NCBI RefSeq assembly: GCF_005405925.1 | Contig: NZ_BJHV01000001.1 | Coordinates: 868,001-932,000 of the forward strand | DNA: 64,000 bases | Direction: 5' to 3' | Source: Streptomyces antimycoticus | GTDB taxonomy: Bacteria > Actinomycetota > Actinomycetes > Streptomycetales > Streptomycetaceae | Shown: positions 55,254-63,689 of the stretch, piece after piece | How positions within the stretch are numbered: position 1 is the first letter of the stretch | How the letters are laid out: each line of letters starts with the position of its first letter | The notes under the pieces: model-generated | Seen by the model: the letters and a program-made list of their open reading frames with translations, nothing else | Database searches by the model: none | Told to the model about the DNA's origin: nothing | Position numbers and translations under genes: made by a program

Positions 55254-57833
55254 ATGCGATCAATGGGACGCATCAGACCGGGCCTCGGCCTCACCCTGAG
55301 CGCTCTGCTCACCACCTCGCTCGCCGCCGCGTCGCTCACCGACCCCACGGCCGCCGGAGCCTCCTCCTCGGCCGTGACCGATTACTCGATCACCGTCGAT
55401 CCGGACCGCGCGGGCCCGGAGATCGACGACGCGATGTACGGCATCTTCTACGAGGACATCAACCGCGCCGCGGACGGAGGGCTCTACGCCGAGCTGGTCC
55501 AGAACCGGTCCTTCGAGTACGACACCGCCGACCACGCCTCGTACACGCCGCTCACCTCGTGGACCGAGACCGCGACCGGCGGCGCCACCGGCACGGCGCG
55601 GGTGGTGAACGACGAGGCGCGGCTGGGCGAGAAGAACCGCAACTATCTGCGGCTGGATCTGCGCGGGGACGGCAGTGGCGCCGGGGCGGGATACGGCGTC
55701 ACCAACGCCGGATACAACACCGGCATCGCGGTCCAGGCCGGAAAGACGTACGACTTCTCGGTGTGGGCCCGCACCGAGAACCCCTCGGGCACCCCGCTGA
55801 CGATCGGTCTGCACACCGCCTCGGGCGCCACCTCGCTCGCCACACCGCTGCGCGCCACCGTGCGCGGGGACCGCTGGACGAAGTACACCGGGACGCTCAC
55901 CGCGCGCGCCACGGACACCACCGGACGGCTCGCCCTGACCGCCGGGGGTGGCGGCACCCTCCGGCTCGACATGGTCTCCCTCTTTCCCCGCGACACCTAC
56001 AAGGGCCATCCGAACGGGCTGCGCAAGGACCTCGCGGAGAAGATCGCCGCGCTGAAGCCGGGCTTTCTGCGCTTCCCCGGCGGCTGTCTGGTGAACACCG
56101 GCAGCCACCGGGCGTACGAGGCACCGGACTGGGAGCGCAAGCGGTCCTACCAGTGGAAGGACACCGTCGGCCCGGTCGAGGAGCGGCCCACCAACGCCAA
56201 CTTCTGGGGCTACAACCAGTCCTACGGCCTCGGCTACTACGAGTACTTCCAGTTCGCCGAGGACATCGGCGCGACACCGCTGCCCGTGGTGCCCGCCCTC
56301 GTCACCGGCTGCGGCCAGAACAAGGCCACCGACGACCCCGAGCTGCTGAAGCGGCATATCCAGGACACCCTCGACCTGATCGAGTTCGCGAACGGCCCGG
56401 TGACCTCCACCTGGGGCAAGAAGCGCGCGGAGATGGGGCATCCGAAGCCCTTCGGGCTGAACCGTCTGGAGGTCGGCAACGAGGAGAACCTCCCCGACGC
56501 CTTCTTCCAGCGCTTCACCGAATTCCGCGAGGCCATCGAGGCCAAGCACCCGGAGATCACGGTGATCAGCAACTCCGGGCCCGACGACAGCGGTGTCACC
56601 TTCGACCGCGCGTGGGAGCTGAACCGCGCGGCCAAGGTGAAGATGGTCGACGAGCACTACTACAACAGCCCCCAGTGGTTCCTGGAGAACAACAAGCGCT
56701 ACGACTCCTACGACCGCCAGGGACCCAAGGTGTTCCTCGGTGAATACGCCTCACAGGACAACCGCTTCGGCAACTCCCTCGCCGAGGCCGCGTACATGAC
56801 CGGCCTGGAGCGCAACGCCGATGTGGTGAAGATGGCCTCCTACGCCCCGCTGCTGGCCAACAAGGACTACGTCCAGTGGCGGCCGGATCTGATCTGGTAC
56901 GACAACGCCACCGCCTGGGGCTCGACCAGCTATGAGACCCAGAAGCTGTTCATGAACAACGTCGGCGACCAGGTCGTGCCGAGCCAGGCGTCCGCCACCC
57001 CGTCCCTCCCCTCCGGCCCGATCACCGGCGCCGTCGGCCTGTCCACCTGGGCCACCAGCGCCGCGTACGACGACGTCCAGGTCACCTCGGCGGACGGGGC
57101 CACGCTGCTGAGCGACGACTTCTCGGGCGGCGACGGCAAGTGGACGAAGGCCACCGGGACCGGCTCCTGGCAGGTGCGGGACGGCGCGTATGTGCAGTCC
57201 GACACCGGTGCCGAGAACACCATGGTCACCGCGGGCGACCGCGGCTGGCAGAACTACGACCTGAAGCTCAAGGCCACCAAGCGCGCGGGCAGCGAGGGCT
57301 TCCTCATCGCCTTCGGGGTCAAGGACACCGGCAACTACTACTGGTGGAACCTCGGTGGCTGGGGCAACACCCGATCCGCCGTGGAGAAGGCCACCGACGG
57401 CGCCAAGCAGACGATGGCCGAGGACGGCACCAAGATCGAGACAGGCCGGGCCTACGACGTGCGGATCGAGGTCCGCGGCCGACAGGTGACGCTGTACCTG
57501 GACGGCAAGAAGTGGGGCGCGTTCACCGATGACAAGGTCGCCGAGCCGTTCCGCCAGGTGGTGACGCGCGACAAGGCCACCGGTGAGCTCATCGTCAAGG
57601 TCGTCAACGCCCAGGACGCGGCCGCCCGTACCCGTATCGACCTCGGCCAGGGGGTCAAGGTCCGGCGCACGGCTCGGCTGACCACGCTCCAGGGCGACCC
57701 GGACGCGGTGAACAGCGCCACGGATCAGCCCATCACACCGAGCAGTTCCACACTCGACGGCGTGGACACCACCTTCAGTCACACCTTCCCGCCGAACTCC
57801 GTCACGTGTCTGCGGATCGCGACGCGGAAGTAG
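55254..57833 (+). CDS. Secreted alpha-L-arabinofuranosidase (GH51-like) with carbohydrate-binding modules
   Basis: An 859-residue exported enzyme. It has a signal peptide (residues 1-36, cleaved near AGA-SSS), a short GH51 N-terminal strand (MYGIFYEDINRAADGG), and an inserted CBM4/9-type domain (about 80-240; AGYNTGIAVQAGKTYDFSVW). Then comes the GH51 catalytic barrel (acid/base Glu410 in EVGNEEN, nucleophile Glu497 in FLGEYAS) and a laminin-G/DUF1080-like module (about 620-760). It releases arabinose from arabinan or arabinoxylan outside the cell. Start ATG 55254 follows CAGGAG. A strong terminator follows. Confidence 0.88.
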   Translation: MRSMGRIRPGLGLTLSALLTTSLAAASLTDPTAAGASSSAVTDYSITVDPDRAGPEIDDAMYGIFYEDINRAADGGLYAELVQNRSFEYDTADHASYTPLTSWTETATGGATGTARVVNDEARLGEKNRNYLRLDLRGDGSGAGAGYGVTNAGYNTGIAVQAGKTYDFSVWARTENPSGTPLTIGLHTASGATSLATPLRATVRGDRWTKYTGTLTARATDTTGRLALTAGGGGTLRLDMVSLFPRDTYKGHPNGLRKDLAEKIAALKPGFLRFPGGCLVNTGSHRAYEAPDWERKRSYQWKDTVGPVEERPTNANFWGYNQSYGLGYYEYFQFAEDIGATPLPVVPALVTGCGQNKATDDPELLKRHIQDTLDLIEFANGPVTSTWGKKRAEMGHPKPFGLNRLEVGNEENLPDAFFQRFTEFREAIEAKHPEITVISNSGPDDSGVTFDRAWELNRAAKVKMVDEHYYNSPQWFLENNKRYDSYDRQGPKVFLGEYASQDNRFGNSLAEAAYMTGLERNADVVKMASYAPLLANKDYVQWRPDLIWYDNATAWGSTSYETQKLFMNNVGDQVVPSQASATPSLPSGPITGAVGLSTWATSAAYDDVQVTSADGATLLSDDFSGGDGKWTKATGTGSWQVRDGAYVQSDTGAENTMVTAGDRGWQNYDLKLKATKRAGSEGFLIAFGVKDTGNYYWWNLGGWGNTRSAVEKATDGAKQTMAEDGTKIETGRAYDVRIEVRGRQVTLYLDGKKWGAFTDDKVAEPFRQVVTRDKATGELIVKVVNAQDAAARTRIDLGQGVKVRRTARLTTLQGDPDAVNSATDQPITPSSSTLDGVDTTFSHTFPPNSVTCLRIATRK

Positions 57834-57844
57834 CGACGCATCAA

Positions 57845-57879
57845 CCGCGGCCGGTGACCGGTGTGGTCACCGGCCGCGG
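57845..57879. terminator. Hairpin terminator after the arabinofuranosidase gene
   Basis: CCGCGGCCGGTGACC (57845-57859) and its exact reverse complement (57865-57879) form a 15-bp stem with loop GGTGT, 12 bases after the GH51 stop. The minus-strand remnant gene also ends here, so it served both directions. Confidence 0.8.
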
Positions 57880-57949
57880 CTTCGATCGCCGAGCGCACCG
57901 CCCGCCGCGCCCACCGCCAGGCCGAGGACGACCATCACCACAAAGCTGG
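57867..57949 (-). pseudogene. C-terminal tail of a lost membrane protein gene
   Basis: The minus strand reads FVVMVVLGLAVGAAGGALGD then RSRGR and a stop at 57867-57869 next to a good terminator. This looks like the last helix of a membrane protein. The rest of the gene is missing; the truncated TnpB begins at about 57950. Short and therefore uncertain. Confidence 0.35.
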
Positions 57950-58967
57950 GCTGTCTTGTACGTCAGTGGTTCGACCGTGCGGCCCCATGCCTCGCCGCTG
58001 ATGGCGCGGTTGAGGCCGGACTTCTGGGCGACGTTCTTCCCCTGGGTCTCCACGGTGCCCTTGGCGCTCCTGAGCATGTTCGTGATGTTCAGGTCTACCA
58101 CCACGACCACGCTGTACTTCGCGGCGATGGCGGTGGTGGCCTTGTGCTGCCAGTCCAGATGCCTGCGCTTGGCTCTCGCGCGGATCCCTGCGATCTGGTC
58201 ATAGGTGGCCCGCAGACGGCGGGAGGTGCGCTCTCCAGGTTTGCGGAAGCTCTTGCGGTGCGCGGCCCGCTGCTCCAGCCGGAGCAGTTTGGCCTGTTCC
58301 TCCGCGGTCAGCCATGCGCGGTGGCAGTATGCCTCGCCGTTCGAGAGGGCGAGTGGCACGGTGACTCCCACGTCAATGCCGACTTCAGGGCCGGTGTGCG
58401 GCTTGGGGGTGGATTCGAGGGTCTGGGTGCGGAAGGCTACGTGCCAGCCGAGCGCGTCTTTGACCAGCCGGGCCCCGGTGATCCGGTTGTCGGTGTTGGC
58501 ACGCTTCCCGACGGGCAAGCCCTTGGTCCATCGGAAACGGACCCGGCCGACCTCAGGGATGTTGACCATGCCCCAGCGGCGGTGCACCCGGGTGATGCGC
58601 AGGTCCCGCCCCTGAGGGATATCTACGGACATCACCTGCGGAAGCGGGCATTGAACCCGGGGGCGCCCGCGCGGCCTTCCCAGCAGTTCTTCCATGCTTG
58701 GAAGTACGTCTTGAGCACGGCCTGGGCGGCCTGGGCGGGGAGTACAGCAAGCCGGTCGATCTCCCTACGGGCCTGGCGGATCGCCGCATCCGCTGCCGCG
58801 AGGGAACGTCTGTCCTTGGGCAGCATCGTCCACCAGTCGTGCAGCAGGTTCCACAGGGCGCGGGCCGCGTGCGCCTGGCCATCCATGAGCGTGACCTGTG
58901 CAGGCGTCAGCACCAGCCGGGCACGATGCCCGAACTGCCGCTTCCCGCATACACGGTCCGTGTTCAC
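57950..58967 (-). mobile_element. Degenerate TnpB (IS605/IS607-type) element, frameshifted and 3'-truncated
   Basis: ATG 58967 begins MNTDRVCGKRQFGHRARLVL, continuing to GFNARFRR, where a stop intervenes near 58645. The sense continues one frame over (MSVDIPQGRDLRITRV... KVGRVRFRW-like) through the RuvC-I motif VGIDVGVTVPLALSNG. RuvC-II reads SVVVVVDLNITNML, with Val where TnpB has the catalytic Glu (consensus VEDL). After EAWGRTVEPLTYK the reading stops at a junction near 57950, so the zinc finger and the last RuvC Asp are missing. No TnpA is present. A dead transposon relic; one insertion would repair the frameshift only. Confidence 0.8.
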
Positions 58968-58984
58968 GCGATTACGTTGCCATC

Positions 58985-59158
58985 AGGTTCGCGTCGCGGA
59001 TCCGCTCCGGCCACCGGCGGTGACGAAGGCGGCGGGCAGGGGCTGATCGGGCTGGCCGAACGGGCCCGGCCGGCCGGTGGCGAGCTGAGCGCGGGTCCGG
59101 CCCACGACGGTTTCCGGGTCCGCGCCGGGCCAGGGGTGAGGGAGGACGGCGCGGGTGA
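58985..59158 (+). pseudogene. C-terminal remnant of a sensor histidine kinase
   Basis: The frame reads GGGQGLIGLAERARPAGGEL then SAGPAHDGFRVRAGPG, the G2 box and end of a NarX/DesK-type kinase HATPase domain. Adding one G in GGGG (about 59136) gives ...GGEGGRRG with a stop (59156-59158) overlapping the GTG of the response regulator, as in an intact two-component pair. Everything upstream of the ATPase tail is gone, replaced by the TnpB element. Confidence 0.68.
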
Positions 59159-59814
59159 TCCATGTCCTGCTGGTGGACGACGACGCGATCGTACGGGCCG
59201 GGCTGCGCCTGATACTGGGCGGTGCCCCGGACATCGAGGTCGTCGCGGAGGCCGCCGACGGGGCGGAGGTACCGGCCCTGGTCGCCGCGCAGCGGCCCGA
59301 TGTGGTGCTGATGGACATCCGGATGCCGGGCGTGGACGGGCTGACCGCCACCACCGAGCGCCGGGCCCGGCCCGGCGCCCCGGAGGTGCTGGTGCTGACC
59401 ACCTTCCATACCGACGCGCATGTGCTGCGGGCGCTGCGCGGCGGGGCGGCCGGGTTCCTCCTCAAGGACACCCCGCCACAGGACATCGTCACGGCCATCC
59501 GGACGGTGGCCGCCGGGGATCCGGTGCTCTCCCCCGCCGTCACCCGCCGCCTCATCGAGCAGGTGGCGGGCGGCGGGCAGGAGGACCGGGCCACCGCCGC
59601 CCGGGCCCGGCTGGCGCTGCTGGGCGAGCGGGAGCGGGAGGTGGCCCGGGCGATCGGGGGCGGCCGCTCCAACGCGGAGATCGCCCGCGAGCTGCATCTG
59701 GCGCTGCCGACGGTGAAGGCCCATGTGTCGCGCATCCTGACCCGGCTGGACCTCAACAACCGCGTCCAGATCGCCCTGCTGGTCCACGACGCCGGCGAGT
59801 CGTACGGCGGCTGA
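59155..59814 (+). CDS. NarL/FixJ family response regulator (orphaned)
   Basis: A 219-residue response regulator starting at GTG 59155. The receiver has acidic pocket VDDDA, phospho-acceptor Asp in DVVLMDIRMPG, and the Lys of FLLKDTPP; the C-terminal LuxR-type HTH reads EREVARAIGGGRSNAEIARE. It overlapped its kinase gene, which is now only a remnant, so it lacks its partner. It has no obvious target nearby and may be on its way to decay, although its own frame is intact. Confidence 0.87.
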   Translation: MIHVLLVDDDAIVRAGLRLILGGAPDIEVVAEAADGAEVPALVAAQRPDVVLMDIRMPGVDGLTATTERRARPGAPEVLVLTTFHTDAHVLRALRGGAAGFLLKDTPPQDIVTAIRTVAAGDPVLSPAVTRRLIEQVAGGGQEDRATAARARLALLGEREREVARAIGGGRSNAEIARELHLALPTVKAHVSRILTRLDLNNRVQIALLVHDAGESYGG

Positions 59815-59872
59815 ACGACGCTCCTCACGCCGTGGGGTCTCAGCGGTGGTGTGCGTGGTTCCGATGGCGCCC

Positions 59873-59898
59873 TGACTTAAATCAGTCGCTTGACTTAA
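59873..59898. promoter_or_regulatory. Repeated TGACTTAA sites before the TetR-P450 cluster
   Basis: TGACTTAA occurs at 59873-59880 and 59891-59898, 18 bases apart; GACTTAAATCAGTC around the first copy is also an imperfect palindrome. It is an A+T-rich island about 110 bases before the TetR gene. It is a candidate promoter and self-operator of the TetR regulator. Confidence 0.5.
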
Positions 59899-60008
59899 GG
59901 CTACCCATGGGGTTGCCTGATCATGTCGATGACCACCCCGGAACCGAGGGAGAGCGTCGTGGATCGAGGAAGCGGCGAGCGACCGCTCGTGCCGAGGAGG
60001 TGGTGATC

Positions 60009-60653
60009 GTGGCCGCCAGGACCGTACGGCACGAACGGGCCGATGCCACGCGAGAGGCGATCCTGGCCGCGGCGGAGCGGCTGTTCGCCGAGCGCGGGGT
60101 GTACGCGGTCTCCAACCGCCAGGTGAGCGAGGCCGCCGGACAGGGCAACAACGCGGCGGTCGGTTACCACTTCGGTACCAAGGCCGACCTGGTACGGGCG
60201 ATCGCCCGGCAACACGCCGAGCAGGTCGAGCGGTTGCGCCGGCGGCGGCTGGGCGAGATCGGCGACTCCACCGACGTACGGGACTGGGTGGCCTGTCTGG
60301 TGCGCCCGGTCCTCGAGCATCTGGCGGACCTGGGCAGTCCCACCTGGTACGCGCGGTTCTGCGCCCAGGTGATGACCGATCCCGCGCTCCACGCGATCAT
60401 GACCGAGGAGTCGCTGGCCTCCCCGGCGCTGCGGGGCACCATCGAAGGGTTCAACCGGTGCCTCCCCGAGTTGCCGATCGAGGTGCACATCGAGCGCGGC
60501 GCCATGGCGCGCAATCTGATCCTGCACATGTGCGCCGAGCGGGAGCGCGCGCTCGCCGAGAACACCGCCACGCCCCGGTCCAGCTGGCATGACGCCGCCA
60601 CCGGCCTGATCGACGGCATCGTCGGGCTGTGGCTGGCGCCCGTCACCCGCTGA
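60009..60653 (+). CDS. TetR family transcriptional regulator
   Basis: A 214-residue TetR protein. GTG 60009 is eight bases after GAGGAGG (59994-60000). The HTH is ATREAILAAAERLFAERGVY followed by VSNRQVSEAAGQGNNAAVGYHFGTKADL, a pattern of regulators that govern P450 and efflux genes. The C-terminal domain resembles the TetR_C_11-type ligand pocket. It precedes the P450 gene by 85 bases on the same strand, and is probably the repressor of the P450-ferredoxin-SDR cluster. Confidence 0.87.
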   Translation: MAARTVRHERADATREAILAAAERLFAERGVYAVSNRQVSEAAGQGNNAAVGYHFGTKADLVRAIARQHAEQVERLRRRRLGEIGDSTDVRDWVACLVRPVLEHLADLGSPTWYARFCAQVMTDPALHAIMTEESLASPALRGTIEGFNRCLPELPIEVHIERGAMARNLILHMCAERERALAENTATPRSSWHDAATGLIDGIVGLWLAPVTR

Positions 60654-60738
60654 GCGCGGCTCGCACACCAGCGGTCCGTGAGGGCCGTCGGGGGACAACG
60701 GGGGTTTCACCACACGCCTCAAACGAATTGAGGGAGCG

Positions 60739-61968
60739 ATGACCAGCACAGTGAACCCGGTGGACGAGCGCGCCGCGCGGGCCCCGGAGTTTCCGATGGC
60801 CAGGGCGGCGGGCTGCCCGTTCGACCCGCCCCCGGGGCTGCGGGGCATGCAGCAGGAGGGCCCGCTGGCGAAGGTCCGCCTGTGGGACGGCAGCACTCCG
60901 TGGCTGGTGACCGGGTACGCCGATCAGCGGACGCTGCTGGGCGACCCGAGGGTCAGCGCCGACATCAACCGGCCCGGCTATCCCCGGCAGGCCCCGATGC
61001 CGCCCGGAGGCACCGGGGTCAGCTTCATCCTGAAGGACGACCCCGAGCACGCCCGGCTGCGGCGGATGGTGACGGCGCCGTTCGCCATCAAGCGGGTGGA
61101 GGCGATGCGGCCCGGTGTGCAGAAGATCGTGGACGATCTGATCGACGAGCTGCTGGCCGGTCCGAACCCGGTGGACCTGGTGGAGGCGTTCGCCCTGCCG
61201 GTGCCCTCGCTGGTGATCTGCCAGCTGCTCGGAGTGCCCTACGCCGACCACGACTTCTTCCAGGAGAACAGCAAGGTCATCATCAACCGGAACGTCACCC
61301 CCGAGCAGCGCTCGGCCGCCCATGGGAACCTGATCGGCTATCTGGACGACCTGATGGGCGAGAAGATCGCCCATCCCGTCGACGATCTGCTGTCCGGGCT
61401 GGCCGGGCGGGTCACCGCGGGCGAGCTGGCCCGCGACGAGGCGGCGCAGATGGGTGTGCTGCTGCTGATCGCGGGACACGAGACCACCGCGAACATGATC
61501 GCGCTCGGCACCCTCGCGCTCTTCGAGCACCCCGATCAGCTCGCCCTGCTGCGCGAGACCGACGACCCCAAGCTGATCTCCTCGGCGGTGGAGGAGCTGC
61601 TGCGCTATCTGCACATCACCCACAGCGGGCGGCGCCGGGTGGCGGTGGCGGACATCGAGATCGGCGGGGAGGTGATCCGCGCGGGCGAGGGGCTGATCCT
61701 GGCCAATGACATCGCCAACCGGGACCCCGATGTGTTCGCCGAGCCCGACCGGCTGGACCTGCGGCGCGACGCCCGCCGCCATGTGGCCTTCGGCTTCGGG
61801 GTGCACCAGTGCCTGGGCCAGCCGCTGGCCCGGATGGAGCTCCAGGTCGTCTACAACACCCTCTACCGCCGCATCCCCACTCTGCGGCCGGCCACCGAGC
61901 TGGAGCGGATCCCGTTCAAGCACGACGGATCCGTCTACGGCGTCTACGAACTGCCCGTGACCTGGTGA
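60739..61968 (+). CDS. Cytochrome P450 (CYP105-like)
   Basis: A 409-residue soluble P450. I-helix AGHETTA (residues 245-251), ExxR at Glu286-Arg289 (EELLRYL), and heme-ligand Cys358 in FGFGVHQCLGQ are all present. The overall pattern resembles the actinobacterial CYP105 group, which hydroxylates xenobiotics and natural-product scaffolds. A ferredoxin gene follows 14 bases later and would supply electrons. ATG 60739 follows GGGAGCG. It belongs to a TetR-P450-ferredoxin-SDR cluster. Confidence 0.9.
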   Translation: MTSTVNPVDERAARAPEFPMARAAGCPFDPPPGLRGMQQEGPLAKVRLWDGSTPWLVTGYADQRTLLGDPRVSADINRPGYPRQAPMPPGGTGVSFILKDDPEHARLRRMVTAPFAIKRVEAMRPGVQKIVDDLIDELLAGPNPVDLVEAFALPVPSLVICQLLGVPYADHDFFQENSKVIINRNVTPEQRSAAHGNLIGYLDDLMGEKIAHPVDDLLSGLAGRVTAGELARDEAAQMGVLLLIAGHETTANMIALGTLALFEHPDQLALLRETDDPKLISSAVEELLRYLHITHSGRRRVAVADIEIGGEVIRAGEGLILANDIANRDPDVFAEPDRLDLRRDARRHVAFGFGVHQCLGQPLARMELQVVYNTLYRRIPTLRPATELERIPFKHDGSVYGVYELPVTW

Positions 61969-61982
61969 CAAAGGAGAAGCTC

Positions 61983-62177
61983 ATGAAGGTGACCGTCGAC
62001 CAGGACAAGTGCGTCGCTTCCGGCCAGTGTGTGGTCGCCGCGATGGAGGTCTTCGACCAGCGCGACGAGGACGGCATCGTCGTGCTGCTCACCCCCGAGC
62101 CCCCGGCCGAGCAGGCCGAGGACGTCCGGCACGCCGCGGCGGTGTGCCCGGCCCTGGCCATCGAGATCCAGGACTGA
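61983..62177 (+). CDS. 3Fe-4S ferredoxin
   Basis: A 64-residue acidic ferredoxin. Cys10 and Cys16 (CVASGQC) with Cys55 (AVCPALA) give the three-Cys pattern of [3Fe-4S] ferredoxins (CxxxxxC...CP). These donate electrons to P450s such as the upstream gene. ATG 61983 follows AAAGGAGAAGC. It is short, co-transcribed with the P450, and ends before a hairpin terminator. Confidence 0.92.
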   Translation: MKVTVDQDKCVASGQCVVAAMEVFDQRDEDGIVVLLTPEPPAEQAEDVRHAAAVCPALAIEIQD

Positions 62178-62205
62178 CGACCGCGCTCGGGCACCCGTGA
62201 TGTCG

Positions 62206-62235
62206 CGGCGGAGGCGGGCCCACCCGCCTCCGCCG
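62206..62235 (+). terminator. Hairpin terminator after the ferredoxin gene
   Basis: CGGCGGAGGCGGG (62206-62218) and CCCGCCTCCGCCG (62223-62235) form a 13-bp stem with a four-base loop, 28 bases after the ferredoxin stop. It separates the P450-ferredoxin pair from the following SDR gene. Confidence 0.65.
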
Positions 62236-62294
62236 ACCATGCGGAAGAACACCCACGGTCAGCGCGGCACGGATCGCCGCGCGGAAAGGAACAC

Positions 62295-63059
62295 GTGAGC
62301 AGCACCGGACTCGAGGGTCATGGCGTCATCGTCACCGGGGCGGGATCGGGAATCGGCCGGGCCACCGCCCTGGCGCTCGCCCGGGAGGGGGCGCGGGTGC
62401 TGGTCGCGGATCTCGACCGGGACGGCGCCGAAAAAGTCGTCGCGGCCATAGGCACACAAGGGGGCACGGCCCGGGCCGTCGTCGGCGACCTGGGCGACCA
62501 GCGGGTGGTGGACGAGGTCGTCGCCACGGCCGTGGAGGAGTTCGGCGGCCTGGACGTGCTGGTCAACAACGCCGGCATCATGGACCGCTTCTCGGCGGTC
62601 GCGGACACCGACGACGCCGAATGGGACCGTGTGCTGCGGGTCAATCTGACGGCCCCGTTCATGCTCACCCGGGCCGCGCTGCCGCACATGCTGGCGGCGG
62701 GCCGGGGCTCGATCGTCTTCACCGCCTCGGAGGCGTCGCTGCGCGGCAGTACGGCCGGTGCCGCCTACACCGCCGCCAAGCACGGTGTGGTGGGCCTGGT
62801 GAAGTCCCTCGCGGTGATGTACCGGGACCAGGGGATCCGGGCCAACGCGATCGCCCCCGGCGGCACCGCCACCGCCATCCGGGTCGACGCCCGGCCGGGA
62901 GCGCATGGTCCGGCCGTCATCGGAGCCCATGCCGCGACCGTCGGCAGGATCGCCACGGCCGAGGAGCAGGCCGCCGCCATTCTCTTCCTCGCCTCCGAGG
63001 CCGCGAGCAACGTCAACGGTGTCATCCTGCCCGTCGACAATGGCTGGTCGGCCGTCTGA
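62295..63059 (+). CDS. SDR family oxidoreductase
   Basis: A 254-residue short-chain dehydrogenase. TGAGSGIG, DLDRDGAEK (Asp after strand 2 suggests NAD+), NNAG, Ser in FTASEAS and the YxxxK pair in AAYTAAKHG are all in place; the C terminus NVNGVILPVDNGWSAV is typical. It starts at GTG 62295 after GAAAGGAAC. It may oxidise the product of the P450, though a hairpin lies between them. Confidence 0.88.
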   Translation: MSSTGLEGHGVIVTGAGSGIGRATALALAREGARVLVADLDRDGAEKVVAAIGTQGGTARAVVGDLGDQRVVDEVVATAVEEFGGLDVLVNNAGIMDRFSAVADTDDAEWDRVLRVNLTAPFMLTRAALPHMLAAGRGSIVFTASEASLRGSTAGAAYTAAKHGVVGLVKSLAVMYRDQGIRANAIAPGGTATAIRVDARPGAHGPAVIGAHAATVGRIATAEEQAAAILFLASEAASNVNGVILPVDNGWSAV

Positions 63060-63083
63060 CGCGGTGGCGAACCGGTCACGCGG

Positions 63084-63689
63084 TCATTCGCCACGCCAGA
63101 CGTTGTCGAAGGCCGCTTCCTCGATGGCCCGCCGCTGCCGTTCGGCTTCCAGCTCCATCACGGCGTCGTTGACGGCGGCGAGCACGGTCACGGCCGCGTC
63201 GCCGACCGCGCCCGCGGCGTCTCCCTCGGGCTGCTCGCGGACCCCGATGGCCGCCGCGAGGGACGCGAGGACGGGCTCGTCCGACGCCCAGCGGTCCATC
63301 GCGTGGCGGCGGGCGGCCGAGTCCACCGGCACCGCCTCACCGGCGCGGAGCGGCAACCAGCCGTGGCGTCGCCGGGTGATCTGTCCCGCGGCCGCCAGTG
63401 CGTCCAGATAGGCCGGGGACAGACCGCGGCCTCTGCGCCACAGCCAATCGCCCACCGGCTCGTACGGCGGTCGGCCGACGAACGAGGACGCGGCCTCGTC
63501 CAGCAGGCGATCTCCGGTCGGTGGGCACAGGCCCGGCACGATGCGGTCGTCCTCGATCCGGAGGGCTTCGGCGTCGAGGAGGTCGATCAGCTCGGCTCCC
63601 GCGAGCGCGAGCGACAGATCGCCCCGCTCCAGAGGGCGCATGGGCGCCACGTCCAGGGTGACGATCAACAGGTCCCGCGGTGTGGTCAT
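63084..63689 (-). CDS. GPP34 (GOLPH3/Vps74-like) protein
   Basis: A 201-residue protein of the GPP34 family, common in actinomycetes. It starts MTTPRDLLIVTLD and has an LSLALAGAELIDLL helix and a WGLWRRGRG-like basic segment (WLWRRGRGLS). Eukaryotic members bind phosphatidylinositol-4-phosphate at the Golgi; bacterial roles are unclear. Start ATG 63689 overlaps the stop of the LuxR gene as read here, but if the frameshift suspected in that gene is real the gap is 98 bases. Confidence 0.8.
   Translation of the reverse strand: MTTPRDLLIVTLDVAPMRPLERGDLSLALAGAELIDLLDAEALRIEDDRIVPGLCPPTGDRLLDEAASSFVGRPPYEPVGDWLWRRGRGLSPAYLDALAAAGQITRRRHGWLPLRAGEAVPVDSAARRHAMDRWASDEPVLASLAAAIGVREQPEGDAAGAVGDAAVTVLAAVNDAVMELEAERQRRAIEEAAFDNVWRGE

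Noticed and set aside
57950..58967. TnpB-derived, nuclease-dead guide-RNA repressor (TldR-like)
   Set aside because: The RuvC-II Glu is lost and the C terminus truncated, as in such repressors, but the frame is broken, the guide-RNA end is gone and the context is one of decay.
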